64,000 nucleotides of DNA. It comes from Casuarina equisetifolia. Taxonomy: Eukaryota; Streptophyta; Magnoliopsida; Fagales; Casuarinaceae. The position numbers were made by a program, and so were the translations under genes. Under the pieces are notes generated by a model. That model did no database searches, had not been told where the DNA came from, and was given only the letters and a program-made list of their open reading frames with translations. Positions 32,520 through 42,839 of the stretch are shown piece by piece (within the stretch, counting starts at the first letter, position 1; each line of letters opens with the position of its first letter). The stretch covers positions 25,545,583 to 25,609,582 of the forward strand of contig CM052359.1 of assembly GCA_028551475.1 (NCBI GenBank), in the 5' to 3' direction.

Positions 32520-33833
32520 CTACAGAGAAATAACAGAACACACTGTTTGGATGGAAGTGAGTATGAGTAGTACAGCCGCGGCAATGATTGAAAGGATAGC
32601 CCATGGGGTACTGAAGTAATCTTGCTTCAAGGTTGCCTTCCACTTGTGCCAAGGAATTCTGCAGAAACTATGCAGTTCTTCACAGAGATCAGAAAAACGG
32701 AAAGTTTTCCTGACAATCATAGTTCCGGGAATGAGGTTGTTAATGAAGGTTACCACTGCTTGGCTATCTGTTAGCTTACTTTCGAGGATTCCATTCTGAA
32801 CTAGTAATTCAACATCGTTGCGAGTGTCAATGAGGCGATCCATGAGAAAGAAATAGTCAGTAATATAATTCTCCTGGAGGTGACATTGCTCAAACGCAAT
32901 AAGATTGCCGAAAAGGGAATCGTTTGGACCACGAACTCGTAATTGTGGAATCTCCAGAACCCCATCTTTGAATCTTATGTCACATAGGCTTTCCATTGGT
33001 CTTCCTTTAAATTTCACCCCAGCCTGGTGTAGCTGAGTTACAGTAGGTATGCTTACGGTTTTGAGTTTCCTTCTTGGTGGTAGATCCTTTGGCAGATAAC
33101 AAATTCGTAGAAAGTGAACGAAATTTTCTATTCTCGAGTGACGTAACTTTTCTAGGAGATTTTCAATCCCTTTCAAATATGCCTTGGTTTCGAAGGTAGC
33201 ATGGACAAGCCTAATGAGTGAAAGTTTCTCATCATGTTCAGGAGGAATGGTTATTCTGGCCATGACAAAAAGTTCCTCAAAAATGAAGTACGGAAGCTGA
33301 TTTTCGAGCATCAACATGTCAGACCTTACATCTGTTTTCAGCCATCGTTTACAAAATACACAGTCATATTCATTTCGAAAGGCTGGGAATTTGTACCTCA
33401 ACATTAACTCGATCACAAAAGCAGCATCCATCAGAATCATTCCCAGGAACTCAGTGCTACCAAGATCTATGGTTTCTTCGTAACAATTGCGGACTCTTGC
33501 TTCCCTTTCTGTCAAAAATTTGGCATAATACTCCAAGCTCAGGTTGAACCTTGGAAGGAAGTCCTTAAGGTACCGCAGTTTACACTCTTCCGTGGCTTGC
33601 AAGGGGGCACTGCCATGGTGCAGCGGGCCGATTGAGACTACACGAGGCGTGTAGGCTTTCTGATTCAATTCTCTTAGTCGTTCAGGAACCCGGTGGTTAC
33701 GATAACCAGAGGTTATGGGCGGCAAGCTTCCCAACCTCTGTACCAAAGAAGATACCAACATACTGGATTCATTACTCAAATCACCGTTGCTTCCATCCAT
33801 TTGTCCACCTGCTTCATCCACATCACAAAGCAT
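32520..33833 (-). CDS. DUF247 (UPF0481) protein, copy A, intact
   Basis: Intact 437-residue member of the plant DUF247 family, whose biochemical role is unknown; some grass members are male or female S-locus determinants. Family signatures in order: YTPRVVSIGPLHHG (about 62-75), KLRYLKDFL, a DAAFVIELMLRYKF block, DMLMLENQLPYFIFEELF, LHQAGVKFK, LFGNLIAFEQCHLQENY, the YFFLMDRLIDTRNDVELL region, and a C-terminal hydrophobic helix (WAILSIIAAAVLLILTSI) placing it as a tail-anchored or single-pass membrane protein. I start at MLCDVDEAGG because copies B and C begin at the equivalent MLPDVDE. The frame extends 30 codons upstream (to 33923) through a Lys-rich leader that is interrupted in the other copies. 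The leader probably contains a 5' UTR intron. Confidence 0.88.
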   Translation of the reverse strand: MLCDVDEAGGQMDGSNGDLSNESSMLVSSLVQRLGSLPPITSGYRNHRVPERLRELNQKAYTPRVVSIGPLHHGSAPLQATEECKLRYLKDFLPRFNLSLEYYAKFLTEREARVRNCYEETIDLGSTEFLGMILMDAAFVIELMLRYKFPAFRNEYDCVFCKRWLKTDVRSDMLMLENQLPYFIFEELFVMARITIPPEHDEKLSLIRLVHATFETKAYLKGIENLLEKLRHSRIENFVHFLRICYLPKDLPPRRKLKTVSIPTVTQLHQAGVKFKGRPMESLCDIRFKDGVLEIPQLRVRGPNDSLFGNLIAFEQCHLQENYITDYFFLMDRLIDTRNDVELLVQNGILESKLTDSQAVVTFINNLIPGTMIVRKTFRFSDLCEELHSFCRIPWHKWKATLKQDYFSTPWAILSIIAAAVLLILTSIQTVCSVISL

Positions 33834-33967
33834 AAAAGGTAAGTCTTGATGACAATTTTTTTTTTTTTTTCTTACAGCTAATAAATGTTGACAAAAACTT
33901 CTAGTTTTACTAAGCATTCTCAATTGAGCTATATCTTCAACTAAACATGAATTAAAAAGAACCTGTG

Positions 33968-34140
33968 TCTTTCGGCAGCAAAGAAGTGGAATACAACATG
34001 TCGTTACTTTACAGCCTCCTTGCTGCTCCCTTTCGCAGGGCTTGATATGGTTGGGACCTCTGTTCAGAGTTTCCTTCCTTCTTTGCGCCTTGAATACAAC
34101 CTGTATGGCATGTCTCTTCCTCCTAGATTATAACGCTCGT
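33968..34140 (-). other. Conserved 5' leader segment of DUF247 copy A
   Basis: This stretch (CTTTCGGCAGCAAAGAAG ... CTTGATATGG ... TACAACCTGTATGGC) recurs upstream of copy B (39855-40030) and copy C (42700-42835), and next to the 31.5-kb fragment. It is probably a 5' UTR exon or promoter-proximal sequence duplicated with the gene. Confidence 0.45.
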
Positions 34141-34180
34141 CTTTTGACCATGAACCTTTAACTCTAAGAAATTTCTTTGC

Positions 34181-35995
34181 CTAAATAGGACAAAAATGAG
34201 TTTGTTGCTCAAATCAAAGAGTCACTTGTAAAACAGTTTTAGAATAGATACAATGGTCCACCTAAAGTAGGTCACTGTCTATATAAATAGACTTTGAATA
34301 TGCATACTATTATTCAAACCTCTCCACATTAGAAGCATGCACCACCACACAAGTCTCTAGGGTTCGCATCATATTTGGGAAATTTCTATCAAAAATATAA
34401 GTTTAGAAATCTTTACAAATTTCTTGGAAAAATATTTTACAAATGCTTGTGGTAATTTGTTAATTCTATTGATTGTTCCCCTAGATATTAAAAGGTAAAA
34501 TTTTGATTTTAGTCTTAATGAATTTTCTTAGGTCTAGTCCATCATTTTGAAAGCATTATGATAAAACCTTCTCATTATGTCTAGTTTGTTATCTTGTCAC
34601 TTAATTTTTCTACAAAATAGTTCATGTGGTGTCCTTTGTTTATGGATATTGGAAGAAGAAAAAGACAAAAAGGGAAAAAAAATAGAGAAGAAGGTAATCT
34701 ATTTTTCTAAGGAGTAAGATTAAACTTCCAGAAAAGATAACTCTAATATAGTGAAAAAATATAAATATATAAAGAGCCTATCACACTTTTTGAGAGTAAA
34801 AAATATGTCACCCACTTTTAAAAGCAAGGTGACCATAGTGATATAGTCAATATATTAAAATCATTTCAGTAACATTAAAAACAATACTACAAGACAATTT
34901 TAATGTAGATCATTAAAAGAATGGTAGAAAAATTTAAACATAATAGTTTAAGGTTTAAAAGAAGACTTTATGTTGTCAATAAAGTCAAATCCATGATCTT
35001 CACCAAATAGGACAAAAATGAGTTTGTTACTCAAATCAAAAAGTCACTTGGAAAGCAATTATAAAATACACATAATGTTCCATCCAAAGTGGGCACTGTC
35101 CATATAGGTAGACTTTGATTATGTACGCTATTATACACACCTCCCCATTGTTGGAGTATGCACCATAGAAGTCTCTAGGTTTTGCAATCATATTTGGAAA
35201 ATTTCATAAAAAATCTAACTTTCAAAATCTTGACAAAATTTTTGGATGGATATTTTTGCAAATGCTTATGGTAATATTTTAATTTTGTTTATTGTTCCCT
35301 AGATATTGAAAGGTGAAAAGTTAATTTTAGTCTCAATGTATTTTCTTAAGTCCAATCCATCATTTGGAAAGCATTATAATAAAACCTTCTCAATAAGTCT
35401 AGTTTTGTTATCTCGTTAGCTAATTATTCTATGAACCAATTCACATGGTGTTAACTGTTTATGGATAATGGAAGAAGAGAATTAAAGAAAGGAAAGAAAG
35501 AAAGAAAAAAAAAAAAGAGTGAAGGAAGTAGCCTATTTTTCTAAGTGGTAAGATTAAAAAATAAAAATAAAAATAAAAATTCTTCTTCTAAAAGATAACT
35601 TTAATAGAATGAAAAATCTATAAAGATCCAATCACACTTTATGAGAGTAGAAAACATGCTTCACACTTTCAAATGCATGGTGATATATTCAATTTATTGA
35701 AATCATCTAAGTAACTTTAAAAAATACTATGCAACAATTTTAATGTAGACCATTAAAAGCATGGTAAAAGAACTTTTAATACAATAGTTCAAAGTTTCAA
35801 AGGTGACTTAATGTTGTGATTACAATCAAGTCCATGATCCTTACCAAATAGGACAAAAATGAGTTTGTTACCTAAATCAAAGAGTAACTTGGAAAATAGT
35901 TATAAAATGGACATAATAGTCCACCCAAAGTAGGTATTGTCCATATAGGTAGACTTTGAATATACACACCACGCTACGCTTGCAGCATGCACTTC
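34181..35995. repeat. Tandem ~0.83-kb non-coding repeats (two full, one partial)
   Basis: Copies start at 34181, 35003 and 35844 with the phrase AAATAGGACAAAAATGAGTTTG, so periods are about 822 and 841 bp; the third is cut at about 35990. Shared landmarks are GTAGACTTTGAATATG-like, TTGTTCCC(C)TAGATATT, AAAGCATTAT(A/G)ATAAAACC and the purine-rich AAAG run. A fourth, separate copy is at about 40077-40775 upstream of DUF247 copy B. No reading frame is conserved. Confidence 0.8.
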
Positions 35996-36142
35996 CAAAG
36001 AAGTCTTTTATTTTTTTTTCTCTCCAAACTAACTGGCATGGTGTATTAAATTTTATGTCACATAGGGGCTATAGCAAAGCCCCACAAACATAGTTTGACA
36101 AGTTCTCCTTCCTCATGGAATAAGATTTTCTGTGCTCATTGT

Positions 36143-37520
36143 ATGATTTGTCCCTCTTTGTTTACCAACTGAGTAGAGTTGAATTCATTTGTGGCTTTTA
36201 TTATAAGTTGATGATTTGATTTTGATTAGAAATTTAGCTCTAGCCTTACAAAGCTTTGCGAACACACTTGGGCATGAGTCTCCTCTCGAGGAACTCAGAG
36301 TGTAAGTTAGTTGCCACAGCATTGGGCTCAACCTATCACAATGTAGTATGGCATTGATTTGCTTCACCGTACCTAAATGGAAAATTGTAAGACTTTGCCA
36401 ATACCCGTGAAGCAGAAGCCACACAAAGTCAAGAATGAAGACGATTTGTGTGCACCTGTCTAGTGGGCTCACTACAATACCCAACATTTTTCCGGATGGA
36501 CCCGCAATATCTTGTCAATCGATTGTGTCATGTGATGCAAAGGCCCACAATCCATGACTATTAAGATCTTAAGACTTTGGTCTCAAGATTTATTCAAACA
36601 ACATTATTAACTTTCATGAATTTAGTACACTGATTAGAAGGTTGTTCAACGACAAGATGCTCTACCAAAGACTTTTGTTTCTTCTTAGGAAGACATTACA
36701 TCTCCTTAAGACAACCTATTGTATCACACTTCTCGGCCGAAGCAGAATATCAAATCCTTAGCCTTAGTAACTGCAAAAGTAACCTGGATTTGCTACCCTG
36801 CTCAAGGATCTCAACGTTCCCTCTATTGGATACCAATTCTTCTCTATAACAATATGTCAACACTCCATTTAATCACAAAACAATTCTCTATGTGATCCAA
36901 ACACATTAAAATTGACTATCATTTTATACAAGAAACAGGAGCCCAAAAAACCCTTATCACTAAGTACATTCCTTCAAACCACCAATTGGCCAATTTCTAT
37001 ATAAAGTCTTTATCCCATGCCAGTTTTTCTCTTCACGCATTCATTGTTCACTAAGCTTTTTTTATTTTTTATTTTTTTATTTTCTCTATTTATAGACTAA
37101 CATAAAAGAAATCACTGTTGGATGCTATTAAGAAAGTTTACTACAACAAGATAATAACCTTTGACTTTATAATTACATGAAGACCCTTAATTGTAATAAG
37201 TTATTATAATCATGCCCTTTAACTCAAGTGTTCTACCAATCCTAATAATTCCAAACTTGGCGTATTAGAAACAAAAACACAAGTCAACCACGGGAGGCTA
37301 CTAAGCTGTCTCGGCACTTCTCACTCATCACGTTATGGTAGGGGTAAAACTCTACTACTCAAGGACTCAAACTTGCAGACACAAGTGAGACAAACACTCA
37401 ACAACCAGTCTAAGTGACAGACGCTTGTCTCAAGTTCCAATCAAGCATCATTATCCTTGCTAAACACATCTCAAGCTACTAAGCACGCCGTTACCAACTA
37501 AACTGTAGAGAGATAGTACC
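36143..37520 (+). mobile_element. Repeat block copy 2 with Copia RNase H remnant
   Basis: Best preserved of the three Copia-tail copies. Around 36775-37030 the plus strand reads, in shifting frames, TWICYPAQGSQ / NVPSIGYQFFS, then NNMSTLHLI, KHIKIDYHFIQETGAQ and TLITKYIPSNHQLANFYIKS. These correspond to the Copia RNase H region around the catalytic DN and the conserved KHI(E/K)IDYHF. It is collinear with 30369-31350. Confidence 0.7.
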
Positions 37521-37639
37521 ATTTGATGATTTTTCTCTTCCTTTACAACACCAAGTGTGTTTATATAAGCTATAGAACACACTCTTGCATTTTATTGCTT
37601 TCTGCCTATTTTTCGTATAATAGAGAAGCCACTTTCACG

Positions 37640-38057
37640 GCGAACTCAGCTCTCTTCTGCTCTCCATTCTCTTTTCTCATTACCACCAAGATTTATGGTT
37701 TCTTTGTAAGAATTGCAACTCTTGCTTCCCTTTCCTTCAAAAATATGACATCATACTCCAAGCTGAGTTTGACCCTTGGAAAAAAGTCCTAAGGTACCAC
37801 AGTTTATGCTTTTTCATGGATTGCAAGGGGGCATTGCCATGGTGCTGCGGGCCGATTGAGACTACCCGAGGCGTGTAGGCTTTGTCATTCAATTCTCTCA
37901 GTCGTTCTGGAACCTCGTAGATACGATAACTAGAGGATATGGGCAACAAACTTCCCAACGTTTGTCCCAAAGAAGATACCAACATACTAGGTTCATTACT
38001 CAAATCGTTGTTGCTTTAATCCATTTGTCCACCTGCTTCATCGACACCAGGAAGCAT
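37640..38057 (-). pseudogene. DUF247 N-terminal fragment with nonsense codon
   Basis: Starting from the MLPGVDEAGG equivalent at 38057, an in-frame TAA follows QMD. The frame then reopens (MSNEPSMLVSSLGQ ... YTPRVVSIGPQHHG ... at 38003-37737), and beyond that only frameshifted homology remains (KEREARV, then ETI/LG near 37690). The rest of the gene is missing and the fragment joins repeat block copy 2. Confidence 0.82.
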
Positions 38058-38094
38058 AAAAGGTGAATCTCAATGACAAAAACCATTGAGCCAA

Positions 38095-38205
38095 ATGGTT
38101 TTTGCGGGAACATTCAATCAAATGATTGTACATTGTCATTACACTAGCTTTTATGTATATGGTGTAGTGCATGCCAAATTTGCTGTTAGGTAACTTATGG
38201 AAGTC
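38095..38205 (+). pseudogene. Eroded remnant of SDR intron 10 / exon 11 beside DUF247 copy B
   Basis: GGAACATTCAATCAAATGATTG and TTTTATGTATATGGTGTAGTGCATGCC correspond to the same SDR segment as at 32200-32312, and so to functional exon 11 at 29541-29606. It is shortened and not translatable. Confidence 0.58.
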
Positions 38206-38398
38206 AAGTCAATCTCTGTAAATTTTTGAGAGTTCACAAGCCGGGTTTAGGTTTTTGAGTGAAACATATTTGCATATCATCTATGAATACCGACCACTGG
38301 TGTCTTGTACACAGAGAAGACATTTGAAAACATCGAGTTCTCTTAACATAAAATGCACCATTACTATTATCATTATAATTATTCAAGGTCGAAAGGAC

Positions 38399-39712
38399 CT
38401 ACAGAGGAATAACAGAACACACTGTTTGGATGGCAGTGAGTATGAGTAGTACAGCCGCGGCAATGATTGAAAGGGTAGCCCATGGGGTACTGAAGTAATC
38501 TTGCTTCAAGGTTGCCTTCCATTTGTGCCAAGGAATTCTGCAGAAACTATGCAGTTCTTCACAAAGATCAGAAAAACGAAAACTTTTCCTGACCATCATA
38601 GTTCCGGGGATGAGGTTGGTAATGAAGGTTACCACTGCTTGGCTATCGTGTAGCTTACTTTCGAGGATTCCATTCTTAACAAGTAATTCAACATCGTTGC
38701 AACTGTCAATAAGGCGATCCATGAGAAAGAAATAGTCACTAATGTAATTCTCCTGGAGGTGACATTGCTCAAAGGCAATAAGGTTACCGAAAAGGGAATC
38801 ATTTGGACTACGAACTCGTAAATGTGGAATCTCTAGAATCCCATCTTTGAATCTTATGTCACATAGGCTTTCCATCGGTCTTGCCTTAAATTTCACCCCA
38901 GCCTGGTGCAGCTGAGTTACAGTAGGTATGCTCACGGTTTTGAGCTTCCTTCTTGGTGGTAGATACTCCGGCAGATAACAAATTCGTAGAAAGTGAACGA
39001 AATTTTCTATTCTCGAGTGACGTAACTTTTCTAGGAGATTTTCAATCCCTTCCAAATATGCCTTGGTTTTGAAGGTGGCATGGACAAGCCTAATGAGCGA
39101 GAGTTTCTCATCATGTTCAGGAGGAATGGTTATTCTGGCCATGACAAAAAGTTCCTCGAAAACGAAGTACGGAAGCTGATTTTCGAGCATCAACATGTCA
39201 GACCTTACGTCTGTTTTCAGCCATCGTTTACAAAATACACAGTCATATTCATTTCGAAAGGCTGGGAATTTGTACCTCAACATTAACTCGATCACAAAGG
39301 CTGCATCCACCAGAATCATTGCCAGGAACTCAATAGTACCAAGATCTATGGTTTCTTCGTAGCAATTGCGGACTTTTGCTTCCCTCTCCCTCAAAAAGTT
39401 GGCATATTCCTCCAAGCTCAGGTTGAACCTTGTAAGAAAGTCCTTAAGGTACCGCAGTTTACACTCTTCCATGGCTTGCAAGTGGGGACTGCGATGGTGC
39501 AGCGGACCGATTGAGACTACACGAGGCGTGTAGGCTTTCTCATTCAGTTCTCTTAGTCGTTCTGGAACTCGGTAGATACGATAACTAGAGGTTATTGGAT
39601 GCAAGCTTCCCAACATCTGTCCCAAAGAAGATACCAATATATTGGATTCATTACTCAAATCGCCGTTTCTTCCATCCATTTGTCCACCTGCTTCATCCAC
39701 ATCAGGAAGCAT
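38399..39712 (-). CDS. DUF247 (UPF0481) protein, copy B, intact
   Basis: Intact 437-residue paralogue of copy A of identical length, starting MLPDVDEAGGQ. It contains the same ordered blocks: VVSIGPLHH, KLRYLKDFL, DAAFVIELMLRYKF, DMLMLENQLPYFVFEELF, LHQAGVKFK, LFGNLIAFEQCHLQENY and a C-terminal membrane helix (WATLSIIAAAVLLILTAI). The family's usual HHG after SIGPL reads HHRS here, as in copy C, while copy A keeps HHG. B and C are therefore each other's closest relatives in this window. An open frame at 39702-40091 runs through the leader upstream and probably represents 5' UTR plus an intron. Confidence 0.88.
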   Translation of the reverse strand: MLPDVDEAGGQMDGRNGDLSNESNILVSSLGQMLGSLHPITSSYRIYRVPERLRELNEKAYTPRVVSIGPLHHRSPHLQAMEECKLRYLKDFLTRFNLSLEEYANFLREREAKVRNCYEETIDLGTIEFLAMILVDAAFVIELMLRYKFPAFRNEYDCVFCKRWLKTDVRSDMLMLENQLPYFVFEELFVMARITIPPEHDEKLSLIRLVHATFKTKAYLEGIENLLEKLRHSRIENFVHFLRICYLPEYLPPRRKLKTVSIPTVTQLHQAGVKFKARPMESLCDIRFKDGILEIPHLRVRSPNDSLFGNLIAFEQCHLQENYISDYFFLMDRLIDSCNDVELLVKNGILESKLHDSQAVVTFITNLIPGTMMVRKSFRFSDLCEELHSFCRIPWHKWKATLKQDYFSTPWATLSIIAAAVLLILTAIQTVCSVIPL

Positions 39713-40076
39713 AAAAGGTGGATCTCAATGACAAAAACAATTTCTTACAGCTAAATAAATGTTGACAAAAACTTCTAGTTTCACTAAGCATTCTCAATTC
39801 AGCTATATCTTCAAGTAAACATGAAGTAATAAGAAATAGGTGAAGAACCTGTGTCTTTCGGTAGCAAAGAAGTGGCCTGCAATGTGTCGTTACTTTACAG
39901 CCTCCTTGCTGCTCCCTTTCGCAGGGCTTGATATGGTTGGGACCTCTGTTCAGTGTTTCCTCCTCCTTTGCGCCTTGAATACAACCTGTATGGCCTGTTT
40001 CTCCCTCCTCGATTATAAGGCTCGTCCGTGTACCTTGAACCGATGACCATGAACCTTTAACTCTAAGAAATTTCTT

Positions 40077-40775
40077 TACCAAATAGGACAAAAAGATTCA
40101 CTTGGAAAGCAATTATAAAATACACATAATGTTCCATCCAAAGTGGGCACTGTCCATATAGGTGACTTTGAAGTCTCTAGTTGGAGTATGCACCATAGAA
40201 GTCTCTAGGTTTTGCATCATATTTGGAAAATTTCAGTAAAAAATCTAACTTTCTAAATCTTGACAAAATTCTAGGATGGATATTTTGCAAATGCTTATGG
40301 TAATATTTTAATTCTGTTTATTGTTCCCTAGATATTGAAAGGTGAAAAGTTAATTTTAGTCTCAATTTATTTTCTTAAGTCCAATCTATCATTTGGAAAG
40401 CATTATAATAAAACCTTCTCAACAAGTCTAGTTTTGTTATCTCGTTAGCTAATTATTCTATGAAACAGTTCACATGGTGTCAACTATTTATGGATAATGG
40501 AAGAAGAAAATTAAAGAAAGGAAAAAAAAAAAAAAAGAGCAAATGAAGTAGCCTATTTTTCTAAGTGGTAAGATTAAAAAATAAAAATAAAAATTTTTCT
40601 CATACGAAAGATAACTTTAATAGAATAAAAAATCTATAAAGATCCAATCACACTTTATGAGAATAGAAAATATGCTTCACACTTTCAAATGCATGGTGAT
40701 ATATTCAATTTATTGAAATCATCTAAGCAACTTTAAAAAATACTATACAACATTTTTAATGTAGACCATTATACC
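40077..40775. repeat. Separate fourth copy of the 0.83-kb repeat
   Basis: This matches 35030-35760 from TCACTTGGAAAGCAATTATAA onward, including ATTGTTCCCTAGATATTG and the A/G-rich run. It has an internal short duplication near 40170-40210 (GAAGTCTCTAG twice). Confidence 0.75.
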
Positions 40776-41815
40776 TAACATTTTTCCGGATGGACTCGCA
40801 ACATCTTGTCAATCGACTATGTCATGTGATGCAAAGGCCCACTGTCTATGACTATTAAGATCTTAAGACTTTGGTCTCAAGATTTATTCAAACAACATTA
40901 TTAACCTTTATGACTTTAGTACACTGATTAGGAAGGTTGTTCAATGACAAGATGCTCCACCAAAGACTTTTGTTTCTTCTTAGGAAGAAACTACATCTCC
41001 TTATTTCCTAAAAGGCAACCTATTGTATCACGCTTCTCGGCCGAAGTAGAATAGCAAATCCTTAGCCTTAATAACTGCAAAAGTAACCTGGATTTGCTAC
41101 CTGCTCAAGGATCTCAACATTCCCTCTATTGGATACCAATTCTTCTCTATAGCAATATGTCAACACTCCATTTAATCACAAGACAATTCTCCACGTGTGA
41201 TCCAAACATATTTAAATTGACTACCACTTTATACAAGAAACAGGAGCCCAAAAAACCTTCATCATTGAATGCATTCCTTCAAACCACCAATTGACCAATT
41301 TCTATATGAAGCCTTTATCCCATGCCACTTTTTCTCTTCATGCATTCATTGTTCACTAAGCTTTTTTATTTTTATTTTTATTTTTTAATTTTCTCTATTT
41401 ATAAATTAAAATAAAAGAAATCCTCGTCGAATAAGAATGTTTACTAAAACAAGATAATAACCTCTGACTTTATAATTACATGGAGACCCTTAATCAAAAT
41501 AAGATATTATAATCATATCTTCTAACTTAAGTGTTTCACCAATCCTAATAATCCCAAACTTGGCCTATTAAAAAGAAAAACACAAGTCAACCATGGGAGG
41601 CTCCTAAACTGTCTTGACACTTCTCACTCATCACGTTACGGTAGGGGTAAAACTCTACTACTCAAGGACTTAAACGTGCAGAACGAGTGAGACAAACACT
41701 CAACAACCAGTCAAGTGGACAGACGCTTGTCTCAAGTTCCAATCAAGCATCATTATCCTTCCTAAACACATCTCAAGCTACTAAGCACGCCTCAACCAAC
41801 TAAACTGTAGAGAGA
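40775..41815 (+). mobile_element. Repeat block copy 3 with Copia RNase H remnant
   Basis: Plus-strand frames around 41095-41300 read LLKDLNIPSIG-like / LYWIPILLYSNMSTLHL and, after frameshifts, TTLYKKQEPKKPSS over the KHI.IDYHF region, matching copies 1 and 2. It runs into the truncated end of DUF247 copy C at about 41815-41825. Confidence 0.68.
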
Positions 41816-42578
41816 ATTGTCTTGTATAAAGTGGTAGATACTCTGGCAGATAACAAATTCGTAGAAAGTGAACGAAATTTTCTATTCTCGAGTGACGTAA
41901 CTTTTCTAGGAGATTTTCAATCCCTTCCAAATATGCCTTGGTTTTGAAGGTGGCATGGACAAGCCTAATGAGCGAGAGTTTCTCATCATGTTCAGGAGGA
42001 ATGGTTATTCTGGCCATGACAAAAAGTTCCTCGAAAACGAAGTACGGAAGCTGATTTCCGAGCATCAACATGTCAGACCTTACGTCTGTTTTCAGCCATC
42101 GTTTACAAAATACACAGTCGTATTCATTTCGAAAGGCTGGGAATTTGTACCTTAACATTAACTCGATCACAAAGGTTGCATCCACCAGAATCATTGCCAG
42201 GAACTCAATAGTACCAAGATCTATGGTTTCTTCGTAGCAATTGCGGACTTTTGCTTCCCTCTCCCTCAAAAAGTTGGCATATTCCTCCAAGCTCAGGTTG
42301 AACCTTGTAAGAAAGTCCTTAAGGTACCGCAGTTTACACTCTTCCATGGCTTGCAAGTGGGGACTGCGATGGTGCAGCGGACCGATTGAGACTACACGAG
42401 GCGTGTAGGCTTTCTCATTCAGTTCTCTTAGTCGTTCTGGAACTCGGTAGATACGATAACTAGAGGTTATTGGCGGCAAACTTGCCAACTTCTGTCCCAA
42501 AGAAGATACCAACATACTCGATTCCTTACTCAGATCATCACCCATTTGTCCACCTTCTTCATCCACATCAGGAAGCAT
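41781..42578 (-). pseudogene. DUF247 copy C, 3' end deleted
   Basis: The frame is open for 265 codons from MLPDVDEEGGQ. About the first 249 residues are nearly identical to copy B, including HHRSP. After ICYLPEYLP, homology stops at about 41827 and the frame runs 16 codons into unrelated repeat sequence (ending LRRA). The LHQAGVKFK block, the FEQCH block and the C-terminal membrane helix are lost. Relative to B it also lacks four residues after QMGD near the N-terminus. It is probably non-functional, although a soluble truncated protein could be made. Confidence 0.8.
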
Positions 42579-42839
42579 AAAAGGTGATTCTCAATGACAA
42601 AAAGATACGTTGACAAAAACTATCAGTTTTTATAAGCATTCTCAGTTGAGTATATCTGCAAATAAACATGAAATAAAAAGAAATGGGCAAAGAACCTGTG
42701 TCTAGCAGCTTCCTTGCTGCTCCCTTTCGTGCGGCTTGAAATGGAAGGCCTCTTTCTTCAGAGATCCCTTCCTTCTTTGCGCGTTGAATACAACCTGTAT
42801 GGCCTGTCTCTTCGTCCTCGATTAATAACACTAGTCCGT

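Noticed and set aside
39080-39286. Plus-strand frames repeated at 39080 and 41955
   Set aside because: These are antisense shadows of the DUF247 ENQLPYF region; their conservation simply follows the gene copies.
39702-40091. 129-codon open frame upstream of DUF247 copy B
   Set aside because: It corresponds to a duplicated leader that is disrupted in copies A and C; more likely 5' UTR and intron than a protein.
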